Numbered from the stretch's first letter, positions 1 through 9,669 are shown. The stretch is 33,674 bases of DNA from Anaerolineae bacterium (GCA_020433835.1 JAGRBY010000009.1:1-33674); one strand, 5' to 3'. Program-made: numbers and translations. The notes: a model not told the origin generated them from the letters alone.

Positions 1-38
1 ACCTCCAATTGGGCCGTAAACCTCTTGATTTGGACGGT

Positions 39-689
39 TTACTGGCCTAATTCTCTATAAAAGAGTTGCACATTGGGTATAAGATACCCCCTGGCGTTTT
101 GACCGTGCGGATAGATGATCGGCTTACCCTTGAGTTGTGTTGCAAGAGGCGTTGCCCGATCCGCCATGATCCACATCAGCCGTGATAGAAAACCTTTCAG
201 AGGCATATACATCGAGACTAATTTCCAGATACCGACAAGCTGGCTTGGGGGTAATATTTGGCTGCTGCTTTCGATAGGTTTGGCTCGCTTCCAGGTGGTT
301 TGTAGATTTCCATTGAGAGCAGACAGAGTTAAGATATCCTCCGCCAGATGATAACGATACGCTTGCTGCTGCCCTACCAGGGAGGGGTTGAAGGCAATCT
401 CAATGTTGTGGGTGACGATATCGTCCTGCCAAGCAGATTGACCGGTGTAGCCGAAAAACCCTTCAGCTACCGCAGCTTGGTCCGCCGATGACATTCGCAG
501 GTAACTATCGTTTGCCACAGAAACCCTAGGGCGACCTGCCTTCATCACCTGAAACGCAACGCGGTTACTGCCTGGATGATAGATCAGATAACCAACCGGG
601 GTGGGGCCAAAGGGATGTTCCGGATTGTTATCCGGTTGTCGCCAAGTTATCAGTTTCCAGGTCCCGACAATATGAGGTGGGGGCATCAT
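39..689 (-). CDS. Lipocalin-like domain protein
   Basis: This 216-residue protein has no signal peptide or membrane segment. Residues 7-134 (IVGTWKLITW, then GYLIYHPGSNRVAFQ) look like a lipocalin-like domain of the Pfam Lipocalin_5 kind. A second copy begins near residue 150 (LVGIWKLVSMY) but is only about 65 residues long, so the protein looks like a one-and-a-half-domain member, or its end is truncated. The gene lies 8 bases after the PKS stop and has AAGGA about 5 bases before ATG 689 (a second ATG follows at 686), so it is the last visible gene of the operon. Some lipocalin-fold proteins in polyketide clusters act as pericyclases (fungal Fsa2, CghA) or bind the product. A cyclase or product-binding role here is inference. 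TAA at 39-41 ends it; the same frame stays open to the window edge beyond that stop. Confidence 0.85.
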   Translation of the reverse strand: MMPPPHIVGTWKLITWRQPDNNPEHPFGPTPVGYLIYHPGSNRVAFQVMKAGRPRVSVANDSYLRMSSADQAAVAEGFFGYTGQSAWQDDIVTHNIEIAFNPSLVGQQQAYRYHLAEDILTLSALNGNLQTTWKRAKPIESSSQILPPSQLVGIWKLVSMYMPLKGFLSRLMWIMADRATPLATQLKGKPIIYPHGQNARGYLIPNVQLFYRELGQ

Positions 690-697
690 GTTTTTCC

Positions 698-3600
698 TTA
701 ATCTTCCTGTGGCTGAGACAGGGACACCGTCTCAGCCGGTTGAGCCAGACAGGCTGACAACTTCTCCGCCAAGACCTGCACTTGAGGCGAACGAAGCACG
801 TTCATATGATGACCTGGAATCGAGTGTAACTCAACGCCTCCGGCGGAGATGGCTTCCCAGCCCCAGGTATCGTTTGGATGGCTGGACGCCGTCTTAAACA
901 AGGTTACCTGCCCCGGATACGGTTGGGGGCTGTATCGGCGGCCGGCCTGGTCATTGGCACGCAAGACCCGCAGTAAACACCGGATCTCTGGCGCTTTGAA
1001 ATTCGGCCAAGGAGTTTCTGCTGTCCCTTCAGCTTTCTGGAAGAGTGCGCCAAACTTGCGGGCCAGCCAGGCGGGCTGCCGTTCTACTGACCCTGGCCGG
1101 GGATGGACAGACTTTTGAACCAGAAAATCCGACACATACGGCCACAAGTAGGGTAAAACAGTCGTCAAGAATAACTTAGACGTAGCCACCTTTGATAAAG
1201 ACAGGGGGGTATCGATGATGGCTAACAAACCGATTATTTGTCCGGCTCGGTGTAATTGCTGGGCCAGTTCCAAGGCGACCGTTCCGCCAAAAGACCAGCC
1301 GGCCAACTGATAAGGCCCTTCGGGTTGGACCTGCCGGATGGCTTCAAGGTAGGTCTCGGCCATCGCCTCGACTTGAGTTAAGGGCGGTCCTTCGCCGGCA
1401 ATGCCCACCGCTTGCAGTCCGTAAACGGGCTGCTCGGCTCCCAGTTGAAGCGCCAATTCATAATAGGGAAAGACCACCCCGGCCACCGGATGGATAACGA
1501 AGAGCGGAGGACGACTCCCTTCGGTTTGGAGGCTGATTAAGTACGGAGGGAGTGGCTGAGATACAATCCTCGGTTGGCCAGATCTTGCGGTAGGCATCGT
1601 TATAGTTGCCGCCTCGATGAGGTGGGTTTGCTCGATGACATCGGCAATAGCCGCAATCGTTGGCGCTTCAAATAGCATTCGCATAGATAGATCGATCTGG
1701 AAAGCGGCTCTGACTTTAGCGATAAGTTGAGTGGCCAAAAGCGAATGACCGCCCAGTTCAAAGAAGTTGTCATGGCTCCCGATCTGTTCAATGCCAAGGA
1801 CCTCCTGCCAAATGCCGACCAGGGTTTGTTCGTGGGGATTACGGGGCGCTACATAGGGGTTGGCTATATTGGGCCTGGTGTAGAGCCTGGATGACGCCCT
1901 ATTTTGTGGAAGCTGCTGTTTCTTCAAGCTCTTCTGTTCAACCCACCGTTCACTTGTGTCCTGAAGATTTCTCGTTGAAAGGACCACCTGGTGGATATGA
2001 GGCTGGGCCAAAATTCGTCGGAAAGCGCTTATAACTTCTTTTGGCGTTAGGACATACTCATCTATGCTGGTCTGCATCATCTTCAATTGATCGGTTTGTT
2101 TATCAACGCGCCACCCGTCCAGATTTACGCTTATCCATGGAACGGAATTCGAGCGGTTATGCCGATGCGCAAATTGGTCCATAAACAGATTGGCCGCCGA
2201 GTCGGCAACCAGGCCCAGTCCGCCCAAAATCGACGATAACGAGGACAGTAGTAAACAGAAGTCTAGCTCGCTGGTCTGCAAAACCCGTTCTAACACGACC
2301 AGCCCGTCTATTTTGGAATGGAACTGTTGCCTGCAATTGTCCTTGTTCGCCTCCTGCACTAGGCAAAACAGATCCTCCCCAATGACACCAGCGCTGTAGA
2401 TAACCCCATGAATCTGACCAAATAACACTTCTGCCCGCGCTATGACAGCTTCCATCTGGGTCTGATCCGCCGCATCAGCGCTAATTACCAGTACCTCGGC
2501 CCCCAACCTTTCAAGTTGCCTTATCTTGCGAATTTTGTGACTGACCTCATCGCGTTCTTCGTGAGTAACCAACCACTGTTCCCACGCGGTACGAGGGGGT
2601 AAGACAAAACGTTCGGTCAGAATGAGCTTGGCCCTTACCGTTTTTGCCAGATGCTCGGCCAGTACAAACCCCATATTTTCGAGTCCGTTTGTGATCAGAT
2701 AGACGCCCTCTTCTTTTAACTGCGGCGCATTTTCAACCTCCTCCAGGCGGATTGGCTCAAATAGCTGCACCCACCGATGCTCTCTCCTATAGGCGACCAC
2801 CCCATCAGAGAAATCGCCGGCCAATTCCGCTAACAATTGATCGATCAGCCTTTTCTCCTGATCACTGCCTGGTTCGGGCAGCATAACATCGATACTACGA
2901 CAATAGATGTTTGAGTATTCTTGGGGAATAACTTTAACAGGCCCCAGCAGGGGTGCCTTTTGGGGGGATAAACGTTCTTCTCCGGTGATGTTCTGCATAT
3001 CATTTGACACAACGGTCATTTGAATATTATGGTGCCACCCCTGGTTATCAAGTGACTGGATTAGGTACAAAAGACTGTAAAAGCCCAGATCCAGGTTCCA
3101 CGCAATTGCCTCAAGCGTCATTTCCTGGGGAGGGGTCACGTTCCACAGATGCACAATCGCGATCGGGTTTTCGTCGTCAAAGCTCAGTTCCCTGACCAAG
3201 CTTGCGTAATCGTCGCCCTGCTCAGGATTTAACACGAAGTCGCGTTCGTTCAGTTTGACGAATTCAGTTCCAGCCCTGATCGTAACCACCACCTGGCCGG
3301 CTTGCTCCAAGCGCTCGATCAACTGTTCTGCCAACCCATGGGCATCAACAAAGACCAGCCAACCCGGCGATCCGTTTTTCCAAGCTTTTCCCTGGGCCGC
3401 CGCGGTCGAAATCGACTGTTTCCAGTACGGCAGGTAGAACCAGTCCGCTAGATCAGGCTGTTTGCCGGGAGAAGCCATTGGTAAGGGGTTCGGCTGTAGG
3501 TCGATCCAATAGCGCTGGCGTTCAAAAGGGTAGGTAGGCAGGGGCAGGCGATGGCGGTTTTCATCGACATAAAAACCGTCCCAGTCTATCGGTCCCCCGG

Positions 3601-6160
3601 CCAGCCAGATTTTGCCCAATGTGGCCAGCAATAAGGCGACATCAGATTGCTCCTCTAGTGGATGGCGTAACGAGGTCAGCACAACATGCCGGTCTCGCGC
3701 CGGATGCTGCCGGGCTAAGGTTGCCAATGTGCGTCCGGGACCAACTTCCAATAGAATCTGTTCCGGTTCTTGCAACAGTTTCTCCAGCCCCTCGGCAAAG
3801 CGAACGGGCTGACACAGATGTTTGACCCAGTGCTCTGGATCGGTCGCCTCGGTGGCGGTAATCCAGTCGCCGGTAACGTTGGACACAAAGGGGATACGCG
3901 GCGGCTGCAATGAGAGCGTTTTTACAAACCGTCTAAACGGTTCTAAAATCGGCTCGACCATCTTGGAATGCATCGCGCCATCGATAGGCAGGCGACGGTA
4001 CGCGGTTTCCTGTTCTGCCAGCAACGCTTCTAACCTATCAATTGCCTCTGTGGGACCGGAAACCGTACACATAACAGGTGTATTGATCGCGCCGATTGAA
4101 AGGTCTGAATCGAGCAGAGGGTGGAGTTCCGCTTCGGGCAGAGCCACTGATAACGTAGCGCCCGCAGGCAGTTCCTTAAAAAGCTGCCCTCTTAGGGCTA
4201 CCAGGGCCAGAGCATCCGCCAGCGAGAAAACCCCGGCCAGGCAGGCTGCGACATATTCACCCAGACTATGGCCAATCATAGCCCGAGGCTGAAGGCCCCA
4301 GGCTAGCCACAGCTTGGCCAGGGCATACTCGGTTATAAAAATGGCCGGCATAGCAATATAGGGCCGTTGCAATTGTTCGGAGGCGAGGCCAGGTTGTTCG
4401 GGGTGATAGAGCAGCGTTCGTAAATCAATCTCCAGATGTATTTTGAGCAACTCCGCGCACTCATCCACCGTCTGGCGAAAATGCGGCTCTGTTTGGTACA
4501 ATTCTTGACCCATGTTGATATATTGCGTTCCCGTGCCGGGAAACATGAAGGCGATAGGGCGCGTGCCCGACTCGATCACGGCCGTAGTCAGTTGGCTGGG
4601 ATCACAAGACTCCAACGATGCCGCCGCCTCATCGAGAGTTTGACAGACCAACATCTGCCGGTGTTCGAACGGCTGACGACCCACTTGGAGGGTATAGGCA
4701 ACATCGGCCAGATTTAGATCACGTTTTTGTTTCAGGTATGTAGCCAGGTCTCGGCACGCCGTATCCAGCGCAGAACTTGTTTTAGCTGAGAGAAGCAGCA
4801 ACTGCCAGGCTCTCGATGGACCCGAAGGTGTTGGCGCGGGTGCTTCCTCGACGATGACATGAGCGTTTGTGCCGCCAATGCCAAAGGAACTAACCCCGGC
4901 CCGGCGAGGCTGGCCGTCTGTGCGCCATTTAGATAACTGTGTATTGACGTAAAAGGGGCTGTTGGCGAAGTCGATCTGTGGATTGGGGGTCTCGAAATTT
5001 AGGCTAGGCGGAATCATTTTGTGTTGGAGCGACAGCACCGTCTTGATTAGCCCCCCCACTCCGGCGACCGTATCTAAATGCCCGACATTGGTCTTCAATG
5101 AACCGATGGCACAGTATCCCTTCTTGTTAGCGCCGATCCGAAAAGCTTGCGTTAGACCGGCAATTTCAACCGGGTCACCCAGTTTTGTGCCGGTGCCATG
5201 GGTTTCAACATAGGAGATTGTCTCCGGATGCACGCCGGCCACGGCCATCGCTTCAGCAATCGCTGCGGCCTGTCCCTCTATGCCAGGAGCGGTGAAACCT
5301 ACTTTGGCCGATCCATCGTTGTTAATAGCTGAACCTTTTATCACAGCTTGGATAGGGTCGCCATCTGCCAGAGCGTCCTCCAACCGTTTCAGCACCACAA
5401 TCGCGACGCCGTTACCAAAAACCGTGCCTTGGGCTTTGACATCGAAGGCCCGGCAGTGACCGTCGGGTGAGAGGATCATCTCCGGCTGGTATAGGTAGCC
5501 GGCGACCTGGGGCAGGGATACCGACACCCCTCCGGCCAGAGCCAGATGACACTCCCCTTCCAATAGACTCTGACAAGCCAGGTGTACGGCCACCAACGAG
5601 GTTGAACAAGCGGTTTGTACATTGACGCTCGGCCCCCGGAGGTTCAGCTTATAAGAAACGCGGGTGGTCAAATAGTCCTTATCATTCCCGATGAGTAATT
5701 GAAGGCCGTGGGTGGCCAGGCCCAGATCGTGGCCTGAAGAGAGATAGTTGAGTAGATAGCTATTCGGTCCGACACCGGCATAAATACCTACTGTATCCCG
5801 ATACGCCTCGGCGCCATACCCGGCCGTTTCTAGAGCCTCCACCGCACATTCCAAAAAGAGCCGATGTTGGGGGTCGATCATCTCTGCTTCGAGCGGGGCA
5901 TAGCCAAAGTAAGCCGCATCAAACAGTTCTACATCCGATAAAACAGCTCTAGCCGGGACATAATCAGGATGGCCGATCATCGTTGGGTCATGACCGGCGG
6001 CCAGAAGTTCTTCCCTGGTAAAATTCGAGGTCGACTCTACGCCATCGCGCAAATTTTGCCAGAACTGGCTGATATTGTTTGCGCCCGGAACGCGACAAGC
6101 CATACCGACGATAGCGATGTCAGAATCATTGACCGAAGACGAAATGGGCTGACGATTCAT
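698..6160 (-). CDS. Terminal type I PKS, KS-AT-(inactive KR)-ACP-TE
   Basis: This 1820-residue protein adds the last malonyl-type unit and releases the product. The KS (about 12-440; TACSTSL near 184, HGTGT, NVGHLDTVAG) is of the type that follows NRPS modules. The AT (about 535-850) has GHSLGEY (near 630), but FPGTGTQY in place of GQGSQ and GAMHS in place of HAFHS, so it is from another AT branch than its neighbours; the unit is probably malonyl. A KR-like region (about 905-1400) has TNGLENMG for the NADPH motif and Asp 1320 where the catalytic Tyr belongs, so it should be inactive and leave a ketone. The carrier domain has LGGHSLL (near 1470). The type I thioesterase (about 1545-1805) has GWSFGG (Ser 1623), IIDTP and PGHH (near 1785). 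GGGAG lies 5 bases before ATG 6160, which overlaps the upstream stop. The thioesterase marks the end of the assembly line. Confidence 0.96.
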   Translation of the reverse strand: MNRQPISSSVNDSDIAIVGMACRVPGANNISQFWQNLRDGVESTSNFTREELLAAGHDPTMIGHPDYVPARAVLSDVELFDAAYFGYAPLEAEMIDPQHRLFLECAVEALETAGYGAEAYRDTVGIYAGVGPNSYLLNYLSSGHDLGLATHGLQLLIGNDKDYLTTRVSYKLNLRGPSVNVQTACSTSLVAVHLACQSLLEGECHLALAGGVSVSLPQVAGYLYQPEMILSPDGHCRAFDVKAQGTVFGNGVAIVVLKRLEDALADGDPIQAVIKGSAINNDGSAKVGFTAPGIEGQAAAIAEAMAVAGVHPETISYVETHGTGTKLGDPVEIAGLTQAFRIGANKKGYCAIGSLKTNVGHLDTVAGVGGLIKTVLSLQHKMIPPSLNFETPNPQIDFANSPFYVNTQLSKWRTDGQPRRAGVSSFGIGGTNAHVIVEEAPAPTPSGPSRAWQLLLLSAKTSSALDTACRDLATYLKQKRDLNLADVAYTLQVGRQPFEHRQMLVCQTLDEAAASLESCDPSQLTTAVIESGTRPIAFMFPGTGTQYINMGQELYQTEPHFRQTVDECAELLKIHLEIDLRTLLYHPEQPGLASEQLQRPYIAMPAIFITEYALAKLWLAWGLQPRAMIGHSLGEYVAACLAGVFSLADALALVALRGQLFKELPAGATLSVALPEAELHPLLDSDLSIGAINTPVMCTVSGPTEAIDRLEALLAEQETAYRRLPIDGAMHSKMVEPILEPFRRFVKTLSLQPPRIPFVSNVTGDWITATEATDPEHWVKHLCQPVRFAEGLEKLLQEPEQILLEVGPGRTLATLARQHPARDRHVVLTSLRHPLEEQSDVALLLATLGKIWLAGGPIDWDGFYVDENRHRLPLPTYPFERQRYWIDLQPNPLPMASPGKQPDLADWFYLPYWKQSISTAAAQGKAWKNGSPGWLVFVDAHGLAEQLIERLEQAGQVVVTIRAGTEFVKLNERDFVLNPEQGDDYASLVRELSFDDENPIAIVHLWNVTPPQEMTLEAIAWNLDLGFYSLLYLIQSLDNQGWHHNIQMTVVSNDMQNITGEERLSPQKAPLLGPVKVIPQEYSNIYCRSIDVMLPEPGSDQEKRLIDQLLAELAGDFSDGVVAYRREHRWVQLFEPIRLEEVENAPQLKEEGVYLITNGLENMGFVLAEHLAKTVRAKLILTERFVLPPRTAWEQWLVTHEERDEVSHKIRKIRQLERLGAEVLVISADAADQTQMEAVIARAEVLFGQIHGVIYSAGVIGEDLFCLVQEANKDNCRQQFHSKIDGLVVLERVLQTSELDFCLLLSSLSSILGGLGLVADSAANLFMDQFAHRHNRSNSVPWISVNLDGWRVDKQTDQLKMMQTSIDEYVLTPKEVISAFRRILAQPHIHQVVLSTRNLQDTSERWVEQKSLKKQQLPQNRASSRLYTRPNIANPYVAPRNPHEQTLVGIWQEVLGIEQIGSHDNFFELGGHSLLATQLIAKVRAAFQIDLSMRMLFEAPTIAAIADVIEQTHLIEAATITMPTARSGQPRIVSQPLPPYLISLQTEGSRPPLFVIHPVAGVVFPYYELALQLGAEQPVYGLQAVGIAGEGPPLTQVEAMAETYLEAIRQVQPEGPYQLAGWSFGGTVALELAQQLHRAGQIIGLLAIIDTPLSLSKVATSKLFLTTVLPYLWPYVSDFLVQKSVHPRPGSVERQPAWLARKFGALFQKAEGTAETPWPNFKAPEIRCLLRVLRANDQAGRRYSPQPYPGQVTLFKTASSHPNDTWGWEAISAGGVELHSIPGHHMNVLRSPQVQVLAEKLSACLAQPAETVSLSQPQED
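2180..2710 (-). other. Degenerate ketoreductase catalytic region
   Basis: Within the terminal PKS, the Rossmann motif expected as TGGLGxxG reads TNGLENMG (2667-2705). The expected Tyr of the Ser-Tyr-Asn set is a GAC Asp codon (2201-2203, LVADSAANLFMD). The Ser and Asn neighbours remain. The fold is probably kept but reduction should be lost. Confidence 0.75.
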
Positions 6161-9100
6161 GGCGTCTCCCTTGACTTGGCTTGCTGCCTGATCTGCCGGC
6201 GTTGTTTTCTGGATGATTGGCGGGCCTCGCGGTCTTTAACCTGGTCTTGAAGCGTAGCTGCCGGCCGGTCGCTTGCTTGCCGGCTTAAATACTCGGCCAG
6301 AGACTGGATCGTAGAATATCGGAACAGATCGACCATAGCCAGGTTTTCGCCCCAGAATGGTTGCAATCGGCTATAAACCTGCACAATTAGCAGCGAATGT
6401 CCACCGAGATCAAAGAAGTTGTCATGAATTCCCACTTTGTCGAGATGTAGCACCTCCTGCCAAACTGCCGCAATACGTCGTTCTGCTTCCGTTTGCGGCA
6501 TAACGTAAGCAGTGTCTAGCTGTCCACGTTCCATCGGGGTCGGCAGCGACCGGCGATCCACCTTGCCGCTGGGTGTCAGCGGCAGCGCATCTAACATCAC
6601 GAAGGTCGCGGGCACCATGTAGGCGGGCAGCTTGGCTTGCAAGTCGCGCCGCACCCGGGCTGCCAATTGAACATCCTTTGCGGTGGTTTCAGGCACCAGA
6701 TAGGCCACCAGACGTTTATCCCCAGGTTGCTCTTCACGGACGATGACAACAGCCTGGTGTACATCAGGATGATGGCTGAGCACCGTTTCGATCTCACCCA
6801 GTTCGATGCGGAAGCCGCGAACCTGGACTTGATAATCGGCTCGACCCAAAAACTCGATGTTGCCATCGGGTAGGTAGCGCGCCCGGTCGCCTGTTCGGTA
6901 TAAACGCCCCTCACCAAACGGATTGGTAATAAATTTTTCCTGGGTTAACGCGGTCTGATTATGATACCCTCGGACTAAACCATCCCCTCCCACCAACAAC
7001 TCACCGGGAATCCCAATTGCTACCGGCAGTATATATTGATCCACAATGTAAATTTGGGTATTGGCGATGGGACGACCAATCGGAACGCCCGGCCGTAATT
7101 GATGCCGAGCGTATGCAGGGCTGCTGGTGTCATACCAGGTCGCATCGGCTTGCACCTCTGACGCGCCGTACAAGTTGAGCAGCCGGCTGTCTGGCATGAT
7201 CTGCCGGAAGCGCTCGCTCATCTCCGTGGTAAGGGCCTCACCGCTGCACGTCCAATATCTAAGTTTGGGTAAGCGACGTCCAAGGTCAGGGAAACTGTCC
7301 AGGAGTGCGCGAAGCAACGATGGCACCAGCACCAGCCGGGAAACGTTTTTCTGCGCCAGGATCTGAATAAATTCCTGGGGATTCTTTACCGCCGCATCCG
7401 GTATAATAACGGCGGAGATGCCGCGCAGCAGGGGGCCAAAGATTTCCCAAGCCGAATCTCCAAAGGAAAGGGCAGTTTTGTGGCAGCACACCTCATTGGC
7501 TTCAAATGGAAAGGTTCGCCACATCCAGTAGAGGCGGTTGACGACATTGCGGTGGGTTGTTTCAGCCCCCTTGGGCCGGCCGGTTGAACCTGAGGTGTAA
7601 AGGAGATAGGTCAGGTTGTTCGAACCCACTTCGGTTTTAGGATTCTCGCTGGCAGCAGATGATAGGGATTGGACATCTTCCAGATAAACAAGTTCACCCT
7701 CGTAGACGGGCAATTGGCCGGCCAGGGCCTTTTGTGATACCAGCACCTTGGCCTGCGAGTCCGACAGCACGTAGGCCAGACGTTCTCTCGGGTAAGTGGG
7801 GTCGAGTGGGACATAAGCCCCCCCGGCTTTGAGAATACCCAATAACCCAATCACCATCTCGATGGAGCGCTCAACGCAAATGCCGACCAGCGTTTCCGGG
7901 CCAACACCCAACGCTTGCAGGCTGTAGGCCAATTGGTTGGCCCGCGCGTTTAACTCGTGGTAAGTTATACTTTGGCTCGACAGGGGAACCTCGTCATTGG
8001 GCGTCGTCATCTGATCGTTATCAAAAATAAGCGCCACCGCCTCCGGCGTGGACGCTGCCTGAATCTCAAACAACTGATGGATACACTTATCTTTAGGGTA
8101 ATCAGCTTGGGTGTTGTTCCACTCAACCAGCATTTGCCGGCGATCAATCTCGGTCAGCAGCGGCAGGTCGGAGATACGCTGCTGAGGATTGGCCACGATG
8201 CCGGTGAGTAGTATCTGAAAGTGCTCAACCATACGCTGAATCGTAGCGGCATCAAACAGGTCTGAGGCGTATTTGATAGCTCCGACGAGTGATGCCGGAT
8301 GGTCGGAAAGCTCTAAGAACAGATCGAACATACCTTCGTTCTGGCGAAGCTCAAACGGCGAAAGTAATAAACCGCCCCAATCAATCATCCGGCTAGTGTC
8401 CTCTGCGGGCGATATAGCTTGACCGAATAGATCTTTAAATTGATGCTGTTTCTGCAACGAGAAAACAGCATGGTAGATGGGCGGACGGCTAGGATCGCGC
8501 ACGGGCTGTAATTGCTCAACCAGCAACGGGAAGGGATAATCTTGATGATCAAGCGCGGCCAGGACGGTGTGACGGACTTGTTGCAGCAAGGCCCGGAAGG
8601 TTGGGTTGTCAGACAGATTGGCCCGTATCACCACGGGCGACACAAAGTATCCCACCAGATTGGTGAATTCGGGCCGATTTCTACCGGCCATGGGCGAACT
8701 AATTAAAATGTCTTCCTGACCAGAATAGCGATGAAGCAGAAGTTGAAAAGCGGTCAAGAGCAGCATATAGAGTGTAACGCCCTCGTTTCGGGCCAATTCT
8801 CTCAACTGGGTGGTCAAGTTGTCCGGCACTTCGACAGGTTGGGAATCGCCTTGGCCGGTGCGTATCGCTGGGTGAGGGCGGTCGGCGGGCAGGTTCAGTA
8901 CAGGTAACTCACCTCCCAACTGCTCACGCCAGTAGGCCCAAAGCTGTTCGCCCTCCGTTTTCAATATGTCTGTTTGCCAATTCACGTAATCCACATAGGA
9001 TCCGTTTAGCTGCGACAAGGCCGGCGCTGTCCCGGTTATGGCCGCAGGGTACAGCGTCCGTAGTTCATCCAATATCAGCCCAATTGACCAACCATCAATC

Positions 9101-9669
9101 ACCAGGTGGTGCAGGCTAAATATAAGCACATGATTATCGGGGCGGCGCGTAAACAGGCTCATTCGAATGAGGGGGCCGTTTGCCAAATCAAAGGGCGTCT
9201 CATGAGACGCGAGCACCTGCGCGTTCAATGTTTCCCAACTCCAGTTGCCAGTATCAATCTCGGTCAAGACAGCCTTTCGGTAGCGATAAACTCGCTGGCG
9301 TGGTTGGTCCTCGGCTATCTCAAAGGTTGTCCGGAGCGCAGGGTGGCGGTTAACCAGCATTTGAAATGATCGTTGCAAGGCTGGGACATCAACCGCAGAG
9401 TGAATCCGCGCGGCAAAAGAAACGTTATAGGCCGGACTCTCGGGCGCATATTGATACTCAAACCAGAGTGCCTGCTGACCGTATGACAGAGGATGCGTTT
9501 CCGAACCATGGCTGAGCAGATCCATTATTTCGATCTTGTGCTGTTTCAAGGTGGTCAGCAGACCGGGGCTTAAACTTCCTTCCGGGGCGCGATAGCGTAA
9601 TTGATCCCCGTCGGGCCACAGTTCTATCCCTTGGGCCGTGAGTTCATCAAAAAATGTGGCTAAATTCAT
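6157..9669 (-). CDS. NRPS, TubC docking-C-A-PCP (beta-amino acid-like specificity)
   Basis: This 1170-residue single module should attach an amino acid to the polyketide by an amide bond. Residues 1-52 (GIELWPDGDQLRYRAPEG) are a TubC-type docking domain. The C domain (about 58-490) has an intact HHLVIDGW motif (near 185). The A domain (about 565-1045) has YTSGSTGRPKG (near 690) and SGKVDR. Its A4-A5 region reads LSFGDSAWEIF, so the Asp is shifted one place, from position 235 to 236. Pocket residues by hand alignment are G-D-W-V-T-S-L-A-D-K, near the beta-alanine code VDWVISLADK. The PCP has LGGHSLL (near 1090). The tail RKQRRQIRQQAKSR is basic, like that of the thiazole NRPS, and probably contacts the next PKS. 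AAGGAG precedes ATG 9669 at 4 bases. Both ends overlap neighbours by ATGA. The substrate call is inference; the domain call is firm. Confidence 0.96.
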   Translation of the reverse strand: MNLATFFDELTAQGIELWPDGDQLRYRAPEGSLSPGLLTTLKQHKIEIMDLLSHGSETHPLSYGQQALWFEYQYAPESPAYNVSFAARIHSAVDVPALQRSFQMLVNRHPALRTTFEIAEDQPRQRVYRYRKAVLTEIDTGNWSWETLNAQVLASHETPFDLANGPLIRMSLFTRRPDNHVLIFSLHHLVIDGWSIGLILDELRTLYPAAITGTAPALSQLNGSYVDYVNWQTDILKTEGEQLWAYWREQLGGELPVLNLPADRPHPAIRTGQGDSQPVEVPDNLTTQLRELARNEGVTLYMLLLTAFQLLLHRYSGQEDILISSPMAGRNRPEFTNLVGYFVSPVVIRANLSDNPTFRALLQQVRHTVLAALDHQDYPFPLLVEQLQPVRDPSRPPIYHAVFSLQKQHQFKDLFGQAISPAEDTSRMIDWGGLLLSPFELRQNEGMFDLFLELSDHPASLVGAIKYASDLFDAATIQRMVEHFQILLTGIVANPQQRISDLPLLTEIDRRQMLVEWNNTQADYPKDKCIHQLFEIQAASTPEAVALIFDNDQMTTPNDEVPLSSQSITYHELNARANQLAYSLQALGVGPETLVGICVERSIEMVIGLLGILKAGGAYVPLDPTYPRERLAYVLSDSQAKVLVSQKALAGQLPVYEGELVYLEDVQSLSSAASENPKTEVGSNNLTYLLYTSGSTGRPKGAETTHRNVVNRLYWMWRTFPFEANEVCCHKTALSFGDSAWEIFGPLLRGISAVIIPDAAVKNPQEFIQILAQKNVSRLVLVPSLLRALLDSFPDLGRRLPKLRYWTCSGEALTTEMSERFRQIMPDSRLLNLYGASEVQADATWYDTSSPAYARHQLRPGVPIGRPIANTQIYIVDQYILPVAIGIPGELLVGGDGLVRGYHNQTALTQEKFITNPFGEGRLYRTGDRARYLPDGNIEFLGRADYQVQVRGFRIELGEIETVLSHHPDVHQAVVIVREEQPGDKRLVAYLVPETTAKDVQLAARVRRDLQAKLPAYMVPATFVMLDALPLTPSGKVDRRSLPTPMERGQLDTAYVMPQTEAERRIAAVWQEVLHLDKVGIHDNFFDLGGHSLLIVQVYSRLQPFWGENLAMVDLFRYSTIQSLAEYLSRQASDRPAATLQDQVKDREARQSSRKQRRQIRQQAKSRETP

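Noticed and set aside
39..300. Frameshift in the lipocalin-like gene as cause of the short second domain
   Set aside because: I read the other two frames near the end and found no clear continuation of the lipocalin pattern, so a frameshift is not supported.
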